The translations under genes were made by a program, and so were the position numbers. 64,000 nucleotides of DNA from Kappaphycus alvarezii. Lineage: Eukaryota; Rhodophyta; Florideophyceae; Gigartinales; Solieriaceae. Location: assembly GCA_002205965.3 (NCBI GenBank), contig NADL03000629.1, forward strand, positions 806,001 to 870,000. The letters are read 5' to 3'. The notes under the pieces are model-generated. The model made no database searches, had not been told where the DNA came from, and saw only the letters and a program-made list of their open reading frames with translations. This document shows, piece after piece, positions 36,771-47,816 of the stretch. The first letter of the stretch is position 1. Each line of letters opens with the position of its first letter.

Positions 36771-37650
36771 CTGCTACTCACTTCGTCGCCTCCTCCTCGG
36801 TGATTGCTTCGACGTCTCGCCCTTGATCTCAACGCCTCTCGCCTCTATCCGGGCCAAATACAGCCTCCCCGACAGTTTCTCCCCCCCCGCCGTCCTTGCT
36901 GGCCTCTGCGCTTCTTCTTACCCCGGCCTGTCTTACTTCTAGACAACTGCTACTGCCGAGATCACAAAGGTGCTTCGCGCCAGACTTCTCTCTTCCGTCG
37001 ACCTCTCCTCCTCCGAAGGCTCCCGGCTACTCCGCCGCCTAGCTTCCGTCGCTTCTTCTCACGCCTCCCGTCCCTTTCACAACCTCCCGCAGAGCCATCT
37101 CGGTACCTGGGCCGCTCCTGAAGTATGGCGAACCATGGTTTGCCTCCGTCTTGGTGTCCCCATCTTCTCTGGCACACAACCCTGCACCTATTGCGCCGCC
37201 ACCCACTTCCGCACTGTCCCTACCCTGGATTCCTACGGACACCATGCCTCTGTCTGTCTCTGCGCCGATGGCTCCATTCGGCGCCACAATTGTGTTCGCT
37301 ACCGCCTCATTTCCGAGGTATCACGCTTATCAATTGGGATTCGCTCTGTCCGGGAATGGACATTCCCGCAAGACTTGCCCCGACCCTCCAACTCCCGCCG
37401 ACGCCTCGACATCTACATCGATGATGTCCAGTTCTCTCCCGTCCCGCAGGGCTACGACGTCACTGTCATCAGCCCCCACTCCGCTCCATACGCCCAACAG
37501 CGGATTCAAACGCCCCTCGCTGCCCTTACTGCATCTGAGCGCGCGAAATCTCTCCGCTATGGCCACCTCTGCGCCGAACTACGTATCGACTTCCACCCGA
37601 TGGCTTTCGATATATACGGGTCTGCCGGTCCCGGTGCCGAACTAGGTCTG
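36771..37650 (+). pseudogene. LINE-A (+ copy), CCHC and endonuclease part
   Basis: Continues LINE-A after the copia insertion: CTYC...SYGHHASVCLCADG then RRHNCVRYRL (the CX2C...H...C plus RHN module of R2-like endonuclease LINEs), RLDIYIDDVQ, YDVTVISPHSAPYAQQ, ERAKSLRYGHLCAELRID and AFDIYGSAGPGAE. This is the restriction-like endonuclease that nicks the target for reverse transcription. An internal TAG in the first part (SYF-stop) breaks the frame. It is cut at 37650 by the solo LTR. Confidence 0.75.
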
Positions 37651-38257
37651 TGATATAATGAAAATTGTAGATATTCCTTGGCATGCTGCGCTGGCTGAGT
37701 TGGCTGCGCTGGCTGAGTTGGCATGCTGCGCTGGCTGAGTTGGCATGCTGCGCTGGCTGATCTGTCACTGTACTTACAATTATATTTTTAATTATTTTTA
37801 GAGGGATGCTTTGCACTGTACTGTGGCGGTGCAGATTTGGCACATAGGTACTGTATAGGTGCAACAGATAGTGAGGGTTGAAAACTCTATATAAGGGGCT
37901 GTTTGCATGAAATGGTAGGACTACTTGGGAGCCAGCATACCCGAGCGGGGCGCTCAACAAGTTAAGTCAAACACAAAGCATAAAGGAAGTTGGCACACAA
38001 CTTCAAGCCAAGTCCCGAGTAGTAGGAAGTTGAGAGTCAACTTCAGACCCAAGAAATCTTTTTCTTACGCTAGTCGCAGAGCGTCGGTGGTAGACCCTGC
38101 CCCTTTTATACTTGCTTGTAGCTTCCTCAACTCTCTTCTATATACACTCCCTTTTGTTCGTTCAACAATACCACGGTAGCACTTTTATCGCTCGCAACAC
38201 CTCCTTCTCAGGGTAATTGGTTCTGAGGATCTCTTCCCCGCCGATTTACCCCTATCA
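37651..38257 (+). repeat. Gypsy-type solo LTR in LINE-A
   Basis: 607 bp, TGATATAATG...CCCCTATCA, flanked by GTCTG at 37646-37650 and 38258-38262; the other LINE-A has GTCTG once. TATATAA box at 37888-37894. The 5' part has a short tandem repeat (37680-37760, unit GGCATGCTGCGCTGGCTGAG plus TT). Downstream are two small hairpins, AAGTTG N5 CAACTT, at 37987-38003 and 38027-38043. A solo LTR forms by recombination between the two LTRs of a full element. Confidence 0.9.
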
Positions 38258-38480
38258 GTCTGTCCAGAATTGCTGAGTACATCGCACTACGTAAAGGCAG
38301 TAGCCCTGCGTTCGAGCGCGATCGCTTGTTCACGATTATCAGTTCGCTCGTACAACAACGAACTTCTGTCGCGATCAACCGACGACTACTCGACCGTTCC
38401 TGGCTCGGATAGATTTTTCCCCTTTTGAGGGCGGTTAGCCCCCCTTTTCTGCTTGGTAAAGTCTTCTTCTTCTTCTTCAG
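38258..38480 (+). pseudogene. LINE-A (+ copy), C-terminal codons and 3' tail
   Basis: Reads RIAEYIALRKGSSPAF, SLVQQRTSVAINRRLL and a TAG, then a 3' UTR ending in a TTC repeat (38462-38479). The minus copy ends in the same repeat. This copy retains a base lost in the minus copy near 40680, so it shows the intact C-terminal frame. The sequence TACCTA follows the 3' end, as at the other LINE-A. Confidence 0.8.
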
Positions 38481-39432
38481 TACCTACTGGGGTCTGCGCA
38501 CGTCCTAACTATGCGGCTAAGATCTAGCCGGATGTACTTCGTGAAACCCCGGCGAAAGGCTCCAGGCTGCGATCACAACTGAACTCATGCTATCGAAGGC
38601 CGATAGGTTGTTCTCGTCCGCGGCCTCATCTGTTTTCTCTTCGCTTCCTCATCCCCACCGCGGTACGTACATGTCCTATTCTACGTGGAAGGTTGCTCTG
38701 GCTCTACGTCTCGGCGTCGCGCTATTCCCTGGATCTACTCGCTGTCCGGTCTGCTCCCGCCGCTCGGCCGTCATCGCACCCGGCTTAGATCCAAGTGGTC
38801 AACACGCGTTGACCTGCGAATAGGAAAACGGAATGACTCCTCGTCATCACATCCTCCGCATTGTTCTTGACCGCTACTGCAAGGAAGTTGGGATCGTCGC
38901 CCTCGTCGAGCATCCGCTCCTCTACCTGGTTCCCAACTCATCTGGGCATTCGGAGTCCCCCGCGCTGCGAATGGACATTTACATACCCGCTGCATACGGG
39001 CTTCACATTACCGATATCGCCGTCGACGTTACTGTTGCCCACCCCTCCGCCCGCCGCCACATTTCGCCAAGTACGGTTACTGCCGGCGCCGCCGCGACAC
39101 TCGCAGAGCGCGAGAAACATCGTCATTACGGCACTTACTGCAACCGAAACGATATCCTCCTCTCCCCCGTCGGGATTGATGTCTATGGCGCCATGGGCGA
39201 CGACGGCAAAGGCTTTTTCCGCCGCCTTGCTTCCTTCGCTGCTTCCCATCGCGGTTCCTCCCCTCAACAGGAGCTCCGCGACTTCGTTACCCGTTTTACA
39301 TTTAGTCTCCAAATAGTGCAGGCGCGTCAAGTGTCTACTCGCCGTCCGCATCCGTAGTTAATTTATGAATACCCTCCGCACGCCTCTGTGCAACATTGTA
39401 CAACCCATAAAGATTTACCACCACCTCGTACA
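38481..39432 (+). pseudogene. LINE-B copy: CCHC, endonuclease domain and 3' UTR
   Basis: From about 38560 the frame reads ITTELMLSKADRLFSSAA, WKVALALRLGVALFPG, CPVCSRRS...DPSGQHALTCE, TPRHHILRIVL, LRMDIYIPAAYG, AVDVTVAHPSARRHI, EKHRHYGTYC and SPVGIDVYGAMGDDGKGFF, ending RRPHP and TAG. It has the same architecture as LINE-A (zinc module, RHH, D...D.TV...K..Y). An in-frame TAG follows TCE at about 38821. The 3' UTR (AATACCCTCCGCACGCCTCT...) ends in ACCACCACC. 5'-truncated, so no RT. Confidence 0.75.
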
Positions 39433-39682
39433 GAGGCCGAACAAGAAATGCAAAATCTCCCTCTTGAGACTTCAGATGTACGGAATAGATTAGAATGGTG
39501 GTGTGGTGAACATTTATTCAACTCCTGACTAATAAAAGCCGACTAGTGGGCTATGTTGTCAGGGTAATCTTGCAAGAGAAATACTGTAATGCATGCAGAG
39601 AATCTTGTTCGGTTGGACTTTGGTGTGTATCTTAGCCGCCGTTTGGGGCCAGCGACAGGAGAGAGATGCAATGAAATGGCCG
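39433..39682. other. Junction between LINE-B and LINE-D, no gene
   Basis: Probably the 3' non-coding part of LINE-D (minus strand, after its stop at 39683) and a short stretch of unknown origin next to the LINE-B tail. No motif was recognised. Confidence 0.35.
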
Positions 39683-40498
39683 CTAGCGCTGAGTGTATAG
39701 TACATTGATGGCGTGTCGTAATCGTTGAAGTTGGTTGTCGGTGATGTCGTTGTTCCGGAGGAGTTCCATGGTCCTGGTAGCAGTTCTGTGAGGCGTTGTC
39801 GTAGGTACTGGGTGATGGGGGAACCAGTGTAGGAACCATCGTAAGGCGAGGCGACGTGGGTGCCCCTTGAGGATGGGGGAGGTGAGGAAGAATGGGTATG
39901 CTCCTATTTGTGTTACGGCGGGAGCGTAGCGGGGTGAGAAGCGACGTGGACGGCGGGATGGGGGGTTGTTACGGGTATTCCAAACGGTGGTGTAGAGGTG
40001 GGATGGGTGCGTCTGGGATGCGGAGGTGACGGTTATGTGGAGAACCGAGTTGGTACCAGCGGTTCTGATATTTTGTAGGGTGCGGGCCGCCGTTGACTTG
40101 TGGTTGCCTGTGCCCGTTTTGGTGGTGGCTTGGAGAGTGGCGAGGAAGTTGGAGGCTTGTGTTTGGAGAGGGCTGGTAAGGTCCGGGAATTGGAGGATGG
40201 CTCGTAACCGGGACAGGTAGGTGGTGTTGAATGTGCCTCTTGTGCGGAGGTACAATGCCAAGAGCTGCCGCTGGATGGAGAGGTCGGTGCGATGGAGGTC
40301 TTCGTGGTCGCGCAGCAGGATTGCGCCGTAGAGGTACGTGCTGCGTATGAAGGTGTGGAAGAGGTGGCCAGGTCGGGCAGGGGTCATGTCAGTAGTGAGG
40401 GGTGTTGAGTGTAACAGGGACCAAGTGCCTTGCAGGGTGCGTTGTGCCCTGGTGATGGTCCCGTCAGGGTGTATTGCGTGGGGGTGATTGTCATCCCT
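39683..40498 (-). pseudogene. LINE-D ORF2, C-terminal part (post-RT)
   Basis: Minus-strand frame from GMTIT at 40498 to a stop at 39683: ITRAQRTLQGTWSLLHS, FHTFIRSTYLYGAILLRD, DLSIQRQLLALYLRTRGTF and PRRLALRWFLHWFPHHP. It joins the RT segment at 44961-45230 across the LINE-A insertion: the codons for HFYL on one side meet LGMTIT on the other, restoring a YLG motif that follows the RT catalytic site. No endonuclease motif is recognised in this part. Confidence 0.6.
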
Positions 40499-40554
40499 AG
40501 GTATGAAGAAGAAGAAGAAGACTTTACCAAGCAGAAAAGGGGGGCTAGCGGCCC

Positions 40555-43500
40555 TCAAAAGGGGAAAAATCTATCCGAGCCAGGAACGGTCGAGTAGTCG
40601 TCGGTTGATCGCGACAGAAGTTCGTTGTTGTACGAGCGAACTGATAATCGTGAACAAGCGATCGCGCTCGAAGCAGGGCTACTGCCTTTACGTAGTGCGA
40701 TGTACTCAGCAATTCTGGACAGACCTCGTTCGGCACCGGGACCGGCAGACCCGTATATATCGAAAGCCATCGGGTGGAAGTCGATACGTAGTTCGGCGCA
40801 GAGGTGGCCATAGCGGAGAGATTTCGCGCGCTCAGATGCAGTAAGGGCAGCGAGGGGCGTGTGAATCCGCTGTTGGGCGTATGGAGCGGAGTGGGGGCTG
40901 ATGACAGTGACGTCGTAGCCCTGCGGGACGGGAGAGAACTGGACATCATCGATGTAGATGTCGAGGCGGCGGCGGGAGTTGGAGGGTCGGGGCAAGTCTT
41001 GCGGAAGGTCCATTCCCGGACAGGGCGAATCCCAATTGATAAGCGTGATACCTCGGAAATGAGGCGGTCGCGAACACAATTGTGGCGCCGAATGGAGCCG
41101 TCGGCGCAGGGACAGACAGAGGCATGGTGTCCGTAGGAATCCAGGGTGGGGACAGTGCGGAAGTGGGCGGCGGCGCAATAGGTGCAGGGTTGTGTGCCAG
41201 AAGATGGGGACACCAAGACGGAGGCAAACCATGGTTCGCCATACTTCAGGAGCGGCCCGGGTACCGAGATGGCTCTGCGGGAGGTTGTGAAAGGGACGGG
41301 AGGCGTGGGAAGAAGCGACGGAAGCTAGGCGGCGGAGTAGCCGGGAGCCTTCGGAGGAGGAGAGGTCGACGGAAGAGAGAAGTCTGGCGCGAAGCGCCTT
41401 TGTGATCTCAGCAGTAGCAGTTGTCTGGAAGTCAGACAGGCCGGGGAAGAAGAGGCGCGGAGGCCAGCAAGGACGGCGGGGGGGAGAAACTGCGGGGAGG
41501 CTGTATTTGGCCCGGATAGAGGCGAGAGGCGTTGAGATCAAGGGCGAGACGTCGAAGCAATCACCGAGGAGGAGGCGAAGAAGTGGGTAGCAGGAGAGAA
41601 CAGAGCCAGCGTAGCATGCCTCTGCGATGGTTTCTGTTAGGGGAAGTCCGAGCCCTCCCATACGTAGTGGAAGCTGGGCGGTGAGCCAGGCACTGTCTGG
41701 GAGACGACGGTGCATGTCTTCGAACACCCTTCGCATTCCAGAGTCAAAGGTTTGAGCTCCGGAAAGAGTGAGATGCGGCGGGGTGCAGCGAAGAACATAG
41801 ATCAGGCGGCAGGAACTGGCACAGTGTCGCAGTAGTTGGTAGCCCAGTTGAGGGTCATTCAATCCGGAGATGCGCGACCAAACCTCGGAAATGGCATGTA
41901 CGCGGGAGGCAAGAAAAGACTGGCAGCTTTGAGGGGTGCCGATTGGGGATCCGAGGACTGTCACGAAATTGTCGGAACGTATCGTGCAGGGTATGGCACA
42001 CCGAAGGGACGCGGGGAGGGGATCCGGGCCAGGACGCCATAGCGTTGTTTTCGTCATGTTGATAGAGAACCCGAGTGGCTTTCCACGGTCTGAGATGAAG
42101 CGGAGAACCTCAGAAGCGAGGTTGACAGGGACGATGACGGTACCGTCGTCGGCGAACCAAGCGTTTAGGCGTATGGCGGGAAAGCGTGATGAGAGCTGTG
42201 ACCAATGGATGGATGCCAAGGGCAAACAGGATGCTTCCGAGCGGATCTCCCTGGTGGGTGCCTGTGCGACTGTGCAGGATGTGTGAACCGAACATGAGCG
42301 TGGAATCACCTCCATACAAGTAGTGCACAAACCGGGCGAGGTCGGGATATGCTTGGCCGTCTCGAGCAGAATGTTGTGGCGCTCGATTTTGTTGAACGCG
42401 TTTGACGCGTCAATTTGAAGGAGGGCGAAGCTGGCGCTGTCAGGGCGGGTGGAGAAAAGCCGTGTCGCATGAATGATGGCTTCTGTTCCGTGGCGGACTC
42501 CGACGGCGAGCTGGTGAGGAAGGAAATAAGAGACGACGGTGGGTTGTGTAGACAAGCGCCGAACGACGAGGCGGCAGATGAAGCGTCGAAGAACCGTACC
42601 CATGGCGATGGGGCGGAGACTGTCGCCGCGGGCCTTTGGGATGCCGAGTAGGGTAGCCCCGGCGAAGAGATGACGGAGCTCAGTTGGGAGTCGGCCGTCC
42701 ACAGCAGAGTTCACAAAGATTGTGAGCTGAGACAGGGCGGACCGATCTGCGGTATCACCGCCTGGTGCATGGGAGAGGGATTTGAAGACGGATGGGCGGA
42801 GGCCGTCAGGGCCCGGAGAGCTGTGGTGTGGTAGGAAGGCGAGCTGACGGCGAACCTCGGCCTCCGTAAAGACAAAGGCGGGGGGCAGCAAGTGGCGCGG
42901 AGTTGGGGTAACCGGGACACTTGGAGAGGGATGCAGGGAAGCAAGGAGGGATTTGTTCTGGAGAGTAGCCGGTGCCGGTGAGGTGGTAGAGCAGAGTGCG
43001 GCGACAGCCTTAGTGAGGGCCCCTGCTGGATAAAGCGGCGGCAGCGGTGGTGGGAGAGGGGTGGGAATAGGAGGTAGATGGCAATGGGGAACCGAAGGCG
43101 TCAAGTGCATCTGAGTAGAGTGTTTGCCAGCGTCCTTCCAGGGCCATGGAGATGCGGGATCGGAGAAGCCGGTGGACGGAGGCGCGGTTGCGATTACGGG
43201 GTTCCCGCCGGCCGTTTTCCGAAGGACCAGCTTACCAACTGCGAAGAGCGGGTGAGGCATTCCACGCGATATGCAGGGGAGTGGGCGTGGTTGTAGGCAT
43301 GCAGAAGGCAATAAAAGAGATTGTGGAAATCGGAACGCAGAGAATTGGGTAAGTAGGAGATGGACGGGATCGGAAGTTGAGATGGAGAGGAGGGCGGGAC
43401 AAGATTCGGAGTGGTAACTGGCGGTCGGTCGGTATGAAGGTTCCACGCGAGGCCTACTGGTCATCGTCCATAGACTCCGGAATCGGAACTGTTCAAGTAC

Positions 43501-43593
43501 GGAGTATCCGGCGCCCGCGGGCGGGGCAACAGGGGCCGGGTGGGGCGAAGGTACGGTAGAGGCGTCTGGAGATGAAGCCCCAGCCCGCGTCAC
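40555..43593 (-). pseudogene. LINE-A ORF2: reverse transcriptase, zinc module and R2-like endonuclease
   Basis: A 1012-codon minus frame. RT motifs: HHSSPGPDGLRPSVFKSL, GIPKARGDSLRPIAMGTVLR, VGVRHGTEAIIHATR, LLQIDASNAFNKIERHN (motif A) and LNAWFADDGTVIV (catalytic). Motif B (SRTGTHQGDPLGS) is in another frame around 42200-42330, so two compensating frameshifts flank it. Downstream: LRLGV, the CX2C/H/C zinc residues (again partly frame-shifted near 41100-41220), RLDIYIDDVQFSP, YDVTVISPHSAPY, K..RYGHLCAELRID and AFDIYGSAG. A one-base loss near 40680 relative to the + copy changes the last 30 residues. The enzyme nicks DNA and copies its RNA in place. Inactive as it stands, but recent. Confidence 0.8.
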
Positions 43594-44869
43594 TAGTGTA
43601 AACCCGTCAGCATCAATCGGGTTGGGGGGACACGTCGGCGCTTAGTCGAGGCGACCGGGGACGGGGGGGAGGAAGGGGGGATGAGAAGTGGCAAAGGAGG
43701 CGTCTTGACAAAGAGTATTGTAAACCACCGATTCCATTTCGCGGAGAGCGTGAGCGAAGGCAGGTGCGGGGTACCACTGACAGGAGGAGGATTCCAGACG
43801 AGCGATTTCGGAGCGAAGGCCATGGAAAACGGAGAGAAGTTGGGGGGCGGAAGGTCTGTACAGAGGTCGAGAATTGCGGAGAAATCCAGGCTAGGAGGAT
43901 CGAAGTTGTCAGAGGTCTTTGCCAAGGCGCGAAAGGCGGAGTAGGCTGGCCCTAAGGAGAGCAGGTCACGTTCGGCGGCGCATACAAGGAAGACGTTCGG
44001 AGAAGAAGAGGGCAGGATGGAGCAAGAGCCAGGGAAACCGCCATTAGATATCGCCCGGCGGAAGGCGGAGGGGTCATGGACAGGGGCGTCAGGCGGGGCA
44101 GTGACGACAACAACGCGTTTTCGGTTGCCCCGAACAGGCCGCGGGTGGCGTGGCGGACTCTGCCCGCGAATTTTGCCGAGAGGCGCTTGTCGGAGAGGTC
44201 AGCGTGGTGGGTGAGGCCGTGGCGACCGAGGAAGGGAAGGCGTTGAAGCGGTTTCGGCGCGGGTGCTTGGGTGGTGGCGGCACGGAGGTACGGGGCGGGG
44301 GATGGAGCGGTCGGAGGGGGTAGGGCAGGGGCGGGTGTCGAGGGCTGCGGAGAGCGTGCAGGTGTGTTTGGTTGAGCGGAGGCGGACGGGGAAGCCAGCG
44401 GAGACGACGGCGAAGAAACCTGTGGAGAGCCGGCAAGGGTGTTCAAGATGGCTAGAATCGAGCGGAATTGGGGGTTGTGCTGGAGGGACGGGGATAAGGC
44501 CTTGGCAACAGGAGACTCGGAGACGCAAGATAGAAAGGAGGCTGTAGCGGTGGGATCGGTGAGGTCGACGAGGCCGTCGAAGATGGAGGCGCAACGCACG
44601 AGGTAATCCATAGAAGCGTGGGTTAGCGAGACGATGGCCCCGATTGCGCAGCACGAGAGCGGGATGACATGGTGCAAGATGGGAGGGTAGGTTCGGGAGA
44701 TCGAAAAAAACGGTCTCAGCCAGTAGGAAGCGAGGAAAGAGAAAAAAAAGGGGACTGGGAAAAAAAAACTCGTTACTCGGAAGAACGGGAGAGACTTGGA
44801 GGGGAGGAGGGTTAAGATGCGACCAGCCGGTCGCGCGCGCGCCGCAGCGTAGCCGCAGCAAGGCGACAA
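43593..44869 (-). pseudogene. LINE-A N-terminal coding region (Pro-rich)
   Basis: Minus frame 44869-43952 encodes about 305 residues: a low-complexity Pro/Ser/Ala-rich middle, then GRHGLTHHADLSDKRLSAKF, GRVRHATRGLFGATENALLS and PRLTPLSM. A frame change leads into 43925-43593 (LDFSAILDLCTDLPPPNF). This is the region before the RT in LINEs of this type. I recognise no RNA-binding zinc finger. The first Met at 44869 is only a plausible start. Confidence 0.55.
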
Positions 44870-44960
44870 GGAGATGCGGGGGCGCGGGGCAAAGGGGGAG
44901 AAGACGGGAGGAAGCGGTACGAAAGGTGGGAGAGAAGAGCTTGAGCTAGAGCAGGAGGTA

Positions 44961-45230
44961 GAAGTGTGAGGCCTTGTCTGCGAGAAGAATCGCCGTGGAA
45001 TGGATTGTGAGTGGTAGCGCTGGGTGGGCCGAGTGCTGGGAGATTACTATGCACTTGTTGGGTGCCCAGGTCATATGTCTGGCCGATGCCCAGCGTTGAC
45101 ATTCGTCGAGGAGAGTCTGGAGGAGCGAAGGGTCGTGGGAGTGGAGGAGGACGTCGTCCGCGAATAGTTTGCATGGAGGACGAAGGGAGAGGGAAGTCGT
45201 GATGGCAGTCAAGGCGTGCGTAAGGCTATT
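44961..45230 (-). pseudogene. LINE-D ORF2, RT catalytic region
   Basis: Minus frame: PPCKLFADDVLLHSHDPSLL (RT motif C, FADD), LLDECQRWASARHMTWAPNK and SHFYL, ending at the LINE-A insertion. It continues at 40498. Upstream it abuts a 67-bp LINE-B tail at 45231-45297, so the earlier RT motifs are absent. It belongs to a LINE family different from A and B. Confidence 0.65.
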
Positions 45231-45297
45231 GGTGGTCGTAAATCTGTATGGGGTGTTCAATGTCGCACAGAGGCGCGCGGAGGGTATTCACAAATAA
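45231..45297 (-). repeat. LINE-B 3' UTR tail, extremely truncated
   Basis: Minus strand: AATACCCTCCGCGCGCCTCT, GTGCGACATTG, then AGATTTACGACCACC. It matches the last about 65 bases of the LINE-B copies at 39360-39432 and 58452-58520, so it is a tiny 5'-truncated insertion. Confidence 0.6.
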
Positions 45298-46879
45298 ATT
45301 AGAATGGATGGAAAGTAATTGGTGTATCTCATATTATGCATCAGAAAGGGGGAGATGATTGGGTAGTTTATTTCATCGTCTGACACTTCTTCCAGGGGCA
45401 TGTACAGTACAGTATGTTGTTTTTCAGAGTAAAAAATTAAACTGCACCTAGCATACAGTGTTGCTCAGATTAGCAAGATTACACACACACGGATTAGCAA
45501 AACTGACAGGAGCATGTGTTTTCTTGATGATGGGGGAATTATATTATCTGGTACCTCTCTATTGCTATACAGGCGGTGGTTCAGTAAGTAACGATGGTGA
45601 GTGGCTGTCTGCCGCACATGTTAACTTATGTTTACGACGTTGTCACTCTCTGGATAACTCTGGAACTTAGCCGTACGTATCTTTCAAATGTAAACCACCC
45701 AAACATTTCCCCTTCAATATATGAAATTGGATAAGATTTATCGATTACTCAAGTATGTAGATAGCATAGCACTCTTTTGCAGTTAATTCGACATCTGCTC
45801 ACAGGTTTTGCAATCAACACAAATGTCACACGAGTATGCTAGCTTTTTCCTGGTCAGTGACTAGATACCATACGCGAAATAACTCACGAATTCATGTTGC
45901 CGAAAATAAGCGAATGAGGTGAACATATGCAGTATTTACAGTATGTGAATACGGCAGCATCGCAGCTCAGTTATGAACTCCATGCTTTAATAATGCACAA
46001 TATAGCACAATTTTTCATACGCTTCATACACATGCATCCATGCAATGAATTTGCTTTGAATAGTAGTTATTTATTCAAAATTTATCACAATGTAGCTTCC
46101 TTTGTTGGACGAAATTTCTTCGAGATAAGATGACCGTCAAATTTAGAAACAATGACCTCAGGCCAGTCTATTATCGATTATTATTCTTTGCTTACTACAG
46201 TAGTTGTAAGCGGAAATTTTGGGGTGTTTAATGATTGAAAAATAGGTTAGCCTATGTTCCAAAGCGTGTCAAATAATATTAGTAGTAGTAAATGCTGTAC
46301 TACTACTGTAGTAAGCGGGGAACAACAATATGCATGCCGCTCCATACACCCCAGAACATGGATGACCCTACCACTGAGGTGTGAGAACCCGACAATTTTT
46401 CCCCTTATGGAACTGAATCTATCTCTTTGCCGAAATGAAACATACTGCCTGTTTCCAGCTTAATAGATGTAGGAAGGAGTTGATAGTCGGCAATGTTTTT
46501 GTAGTAAAAAGTAGCCACTATACCATTGTCTTACAGAAACTTGAGATTTTCTTTCACTTTAATTTGGAGCACTTTCTTGCGTCAGAGCTCGCATCATGAG
46601 GAGACGTTTCAATCAAAGATATTCTCATGAGTTGGAACAATATTCCACACCTAAAGATGATTTAAGGAACTACAATGCTCAAAAATAGCACCGCTTATTG
46701 TTACATATGAGGGCAAAATAGGGATTGTACCGAGCCTTTAGAGTGCTGAATAGCAAACTAGTTTCAAAGGAACAGCCACAAGGTTTGATTACTGTGAATA
46801 GTGCAAAGGTTATGAATCCTATGAATTTGCTTTCAACCATGTGGCAGGATTAACAATACAAATAATGGAGCTTGTCCAC
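45298..46879. other. Intergenic region with scattered LINE termini
   Basis: A + oriented LINE-C terminus ends at 45712 (GTAAACCACCCAAACATTTC then CCC). Minus-oriented terminus-like sequences lie near 45345 (GGGGGAGATGATTGGGTAGT) and 46215 (TTTTGGGGTGTTTAATGATT). No gene is supported; the 60-70-codon frames are AT-rich and featureless. Confidence 0.4.
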
Positions 46880-46990
46880 TATCTAGAAAGTCGCTGATAG
46901 TCCAGTCTACAAGCAGGCCGCGTTAGGGGTGACTATCGCCGCGGCATACTGTAGAAGGTTACAACGCGGTCGATTTGTAATGGAGAGAAT
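46880..46990 (-). repeat. LINE-C ORF2 C-terminus relic
   Basis: Minus strand reads AAAIVTPNAACL-stop-TGLSATF-stop, the LINE-C tail motif (AAAAVMSNAACLMAGL). The stop lies where other copies have sense codons. No clear terminus follows. Confidence 0.45.
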
Positions 46991-47067
46991 GGCAGACGTC
47001 TTTATTTTATCTGGAAAAATATAGATATGAGGTAGAAGGCTTACGGGGGAAAATTAGGATGTTTTAA

Positions 47068-47816
47068 GGGGGAAATGTGGGGTGATTTAATATTTGAAAG
47101 ATATGGTCCGTTGTGGCCTGGAGTATCCTACAGGGTGACCAGTAGTACCTCTTAATTTTCTCCCGGATCAGTAGTACCTTTTTTATGATTGAAGAAATGG
47201 TTAGTCTGTGTTCCGAATGGCATCAAATAGTTGGCACGATTAGTCGGCGTATGGGAACCAAGAAACGGTATTAAATCGGTTCAAGATCGCCAGAAGGCAG
47301 ACGTGCACTGCTATATTCTTTAAGATGTAAACTACAGTTTGCGGTTGTGAAGTCCACTGAGCTTGAAGTGGACTTCTGCTCAGCTATAAGATACCAATAA
47401 TTGTGTATATCTCGTAGTACCGCATGTTACCCTGTGAATGAGCATTCATGCTCGTTTGCACTTGCAATTGTGCAACGTTTAACTAGTAACTAGATCAGAT
47501 ATATCTTCCAAGAGTAAAACACCCAAACCTTTTCCCCCTTTAACAAGTTGAGTAATTCCAGAGGGTAACAAAAAAACTGTAACAATTGCGCTAACCGACG
47601 TCGCGCAGAACGTAACCGTTAGAGCAATGGAGACATATGGTAAGGTCCGTATGGTACTTACTCAGAGGCACGCTGCCGCGGCAGTAATGTCCAACGCAGC
47701 CTGTCTGCTGGGGGCCTTGAGCCGGCGTTTTAGGGTATTACTGGGCACCCTGTAGGATATTCCGGGCCACAACCGACCATATTTTTCAAATATTAAATCA
47801 CCCCACATTTCCCCCC
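47068..47816. repeat. Two LINE-C type II 3' ends in opposite orientation
   Basis: 47068-47160 (minus) starts GGGGGAAATGTGGGGTGATT, and 47755-47816 (plus) ends in its reverse complement; both contain the GTTGTGGCC and GGATATTCC-type block, so they resemble TIRs. The inside, however, holds a type I plus terminus ending at 47538 and, at 47573-47750, a plus frame QNVTVRAMETYGKVRMVL, RHAAAAVMSNAACLLGAL, ending TAG directly before the right terminus. It is therefore read as separate LINE 3' ends, not as a DNA transposon. Confidence 0.5.

Larger units (their letters stand above)
40504..44955 (-). mobile_element. LINE-A, near full-length copy inserted in LINE-D
   Basis: 4452 bp on the minus strand, bounded by AGGTA (TACCT on the element strand) at 40499-40503 and 44956-44960. 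The 3' end is a TTC repeat; the 5' end lies about 90 bases before the first long frame. It encodes one long ORF2-like protein with RT, zinc module and R2-like endonuclease, broken by a few frameshifts. It is near identical to the + copy at 31037-38480, so the two form large inverted repeats about 2 kb apart. There is no poly(A). Confidence 0.85.

Noticed and set aside
40554-41405. Arg/Gly-rich + strand ORFs within LINE-A
   Set aside because: Shadows of the minus-strand LINE-A ORF2, whose RT and endonuclease motifs are clear.
47068-47816. A DNA transposon or MITE with GGGGGAAATGTGGGG terminal inverted repeats
   Set aside because: The inside carries another LINE terminus and the LINE ORF2 tail ending directly at the right terminus; flanks show no matching TSD; the same ends occur singly elsewhere.
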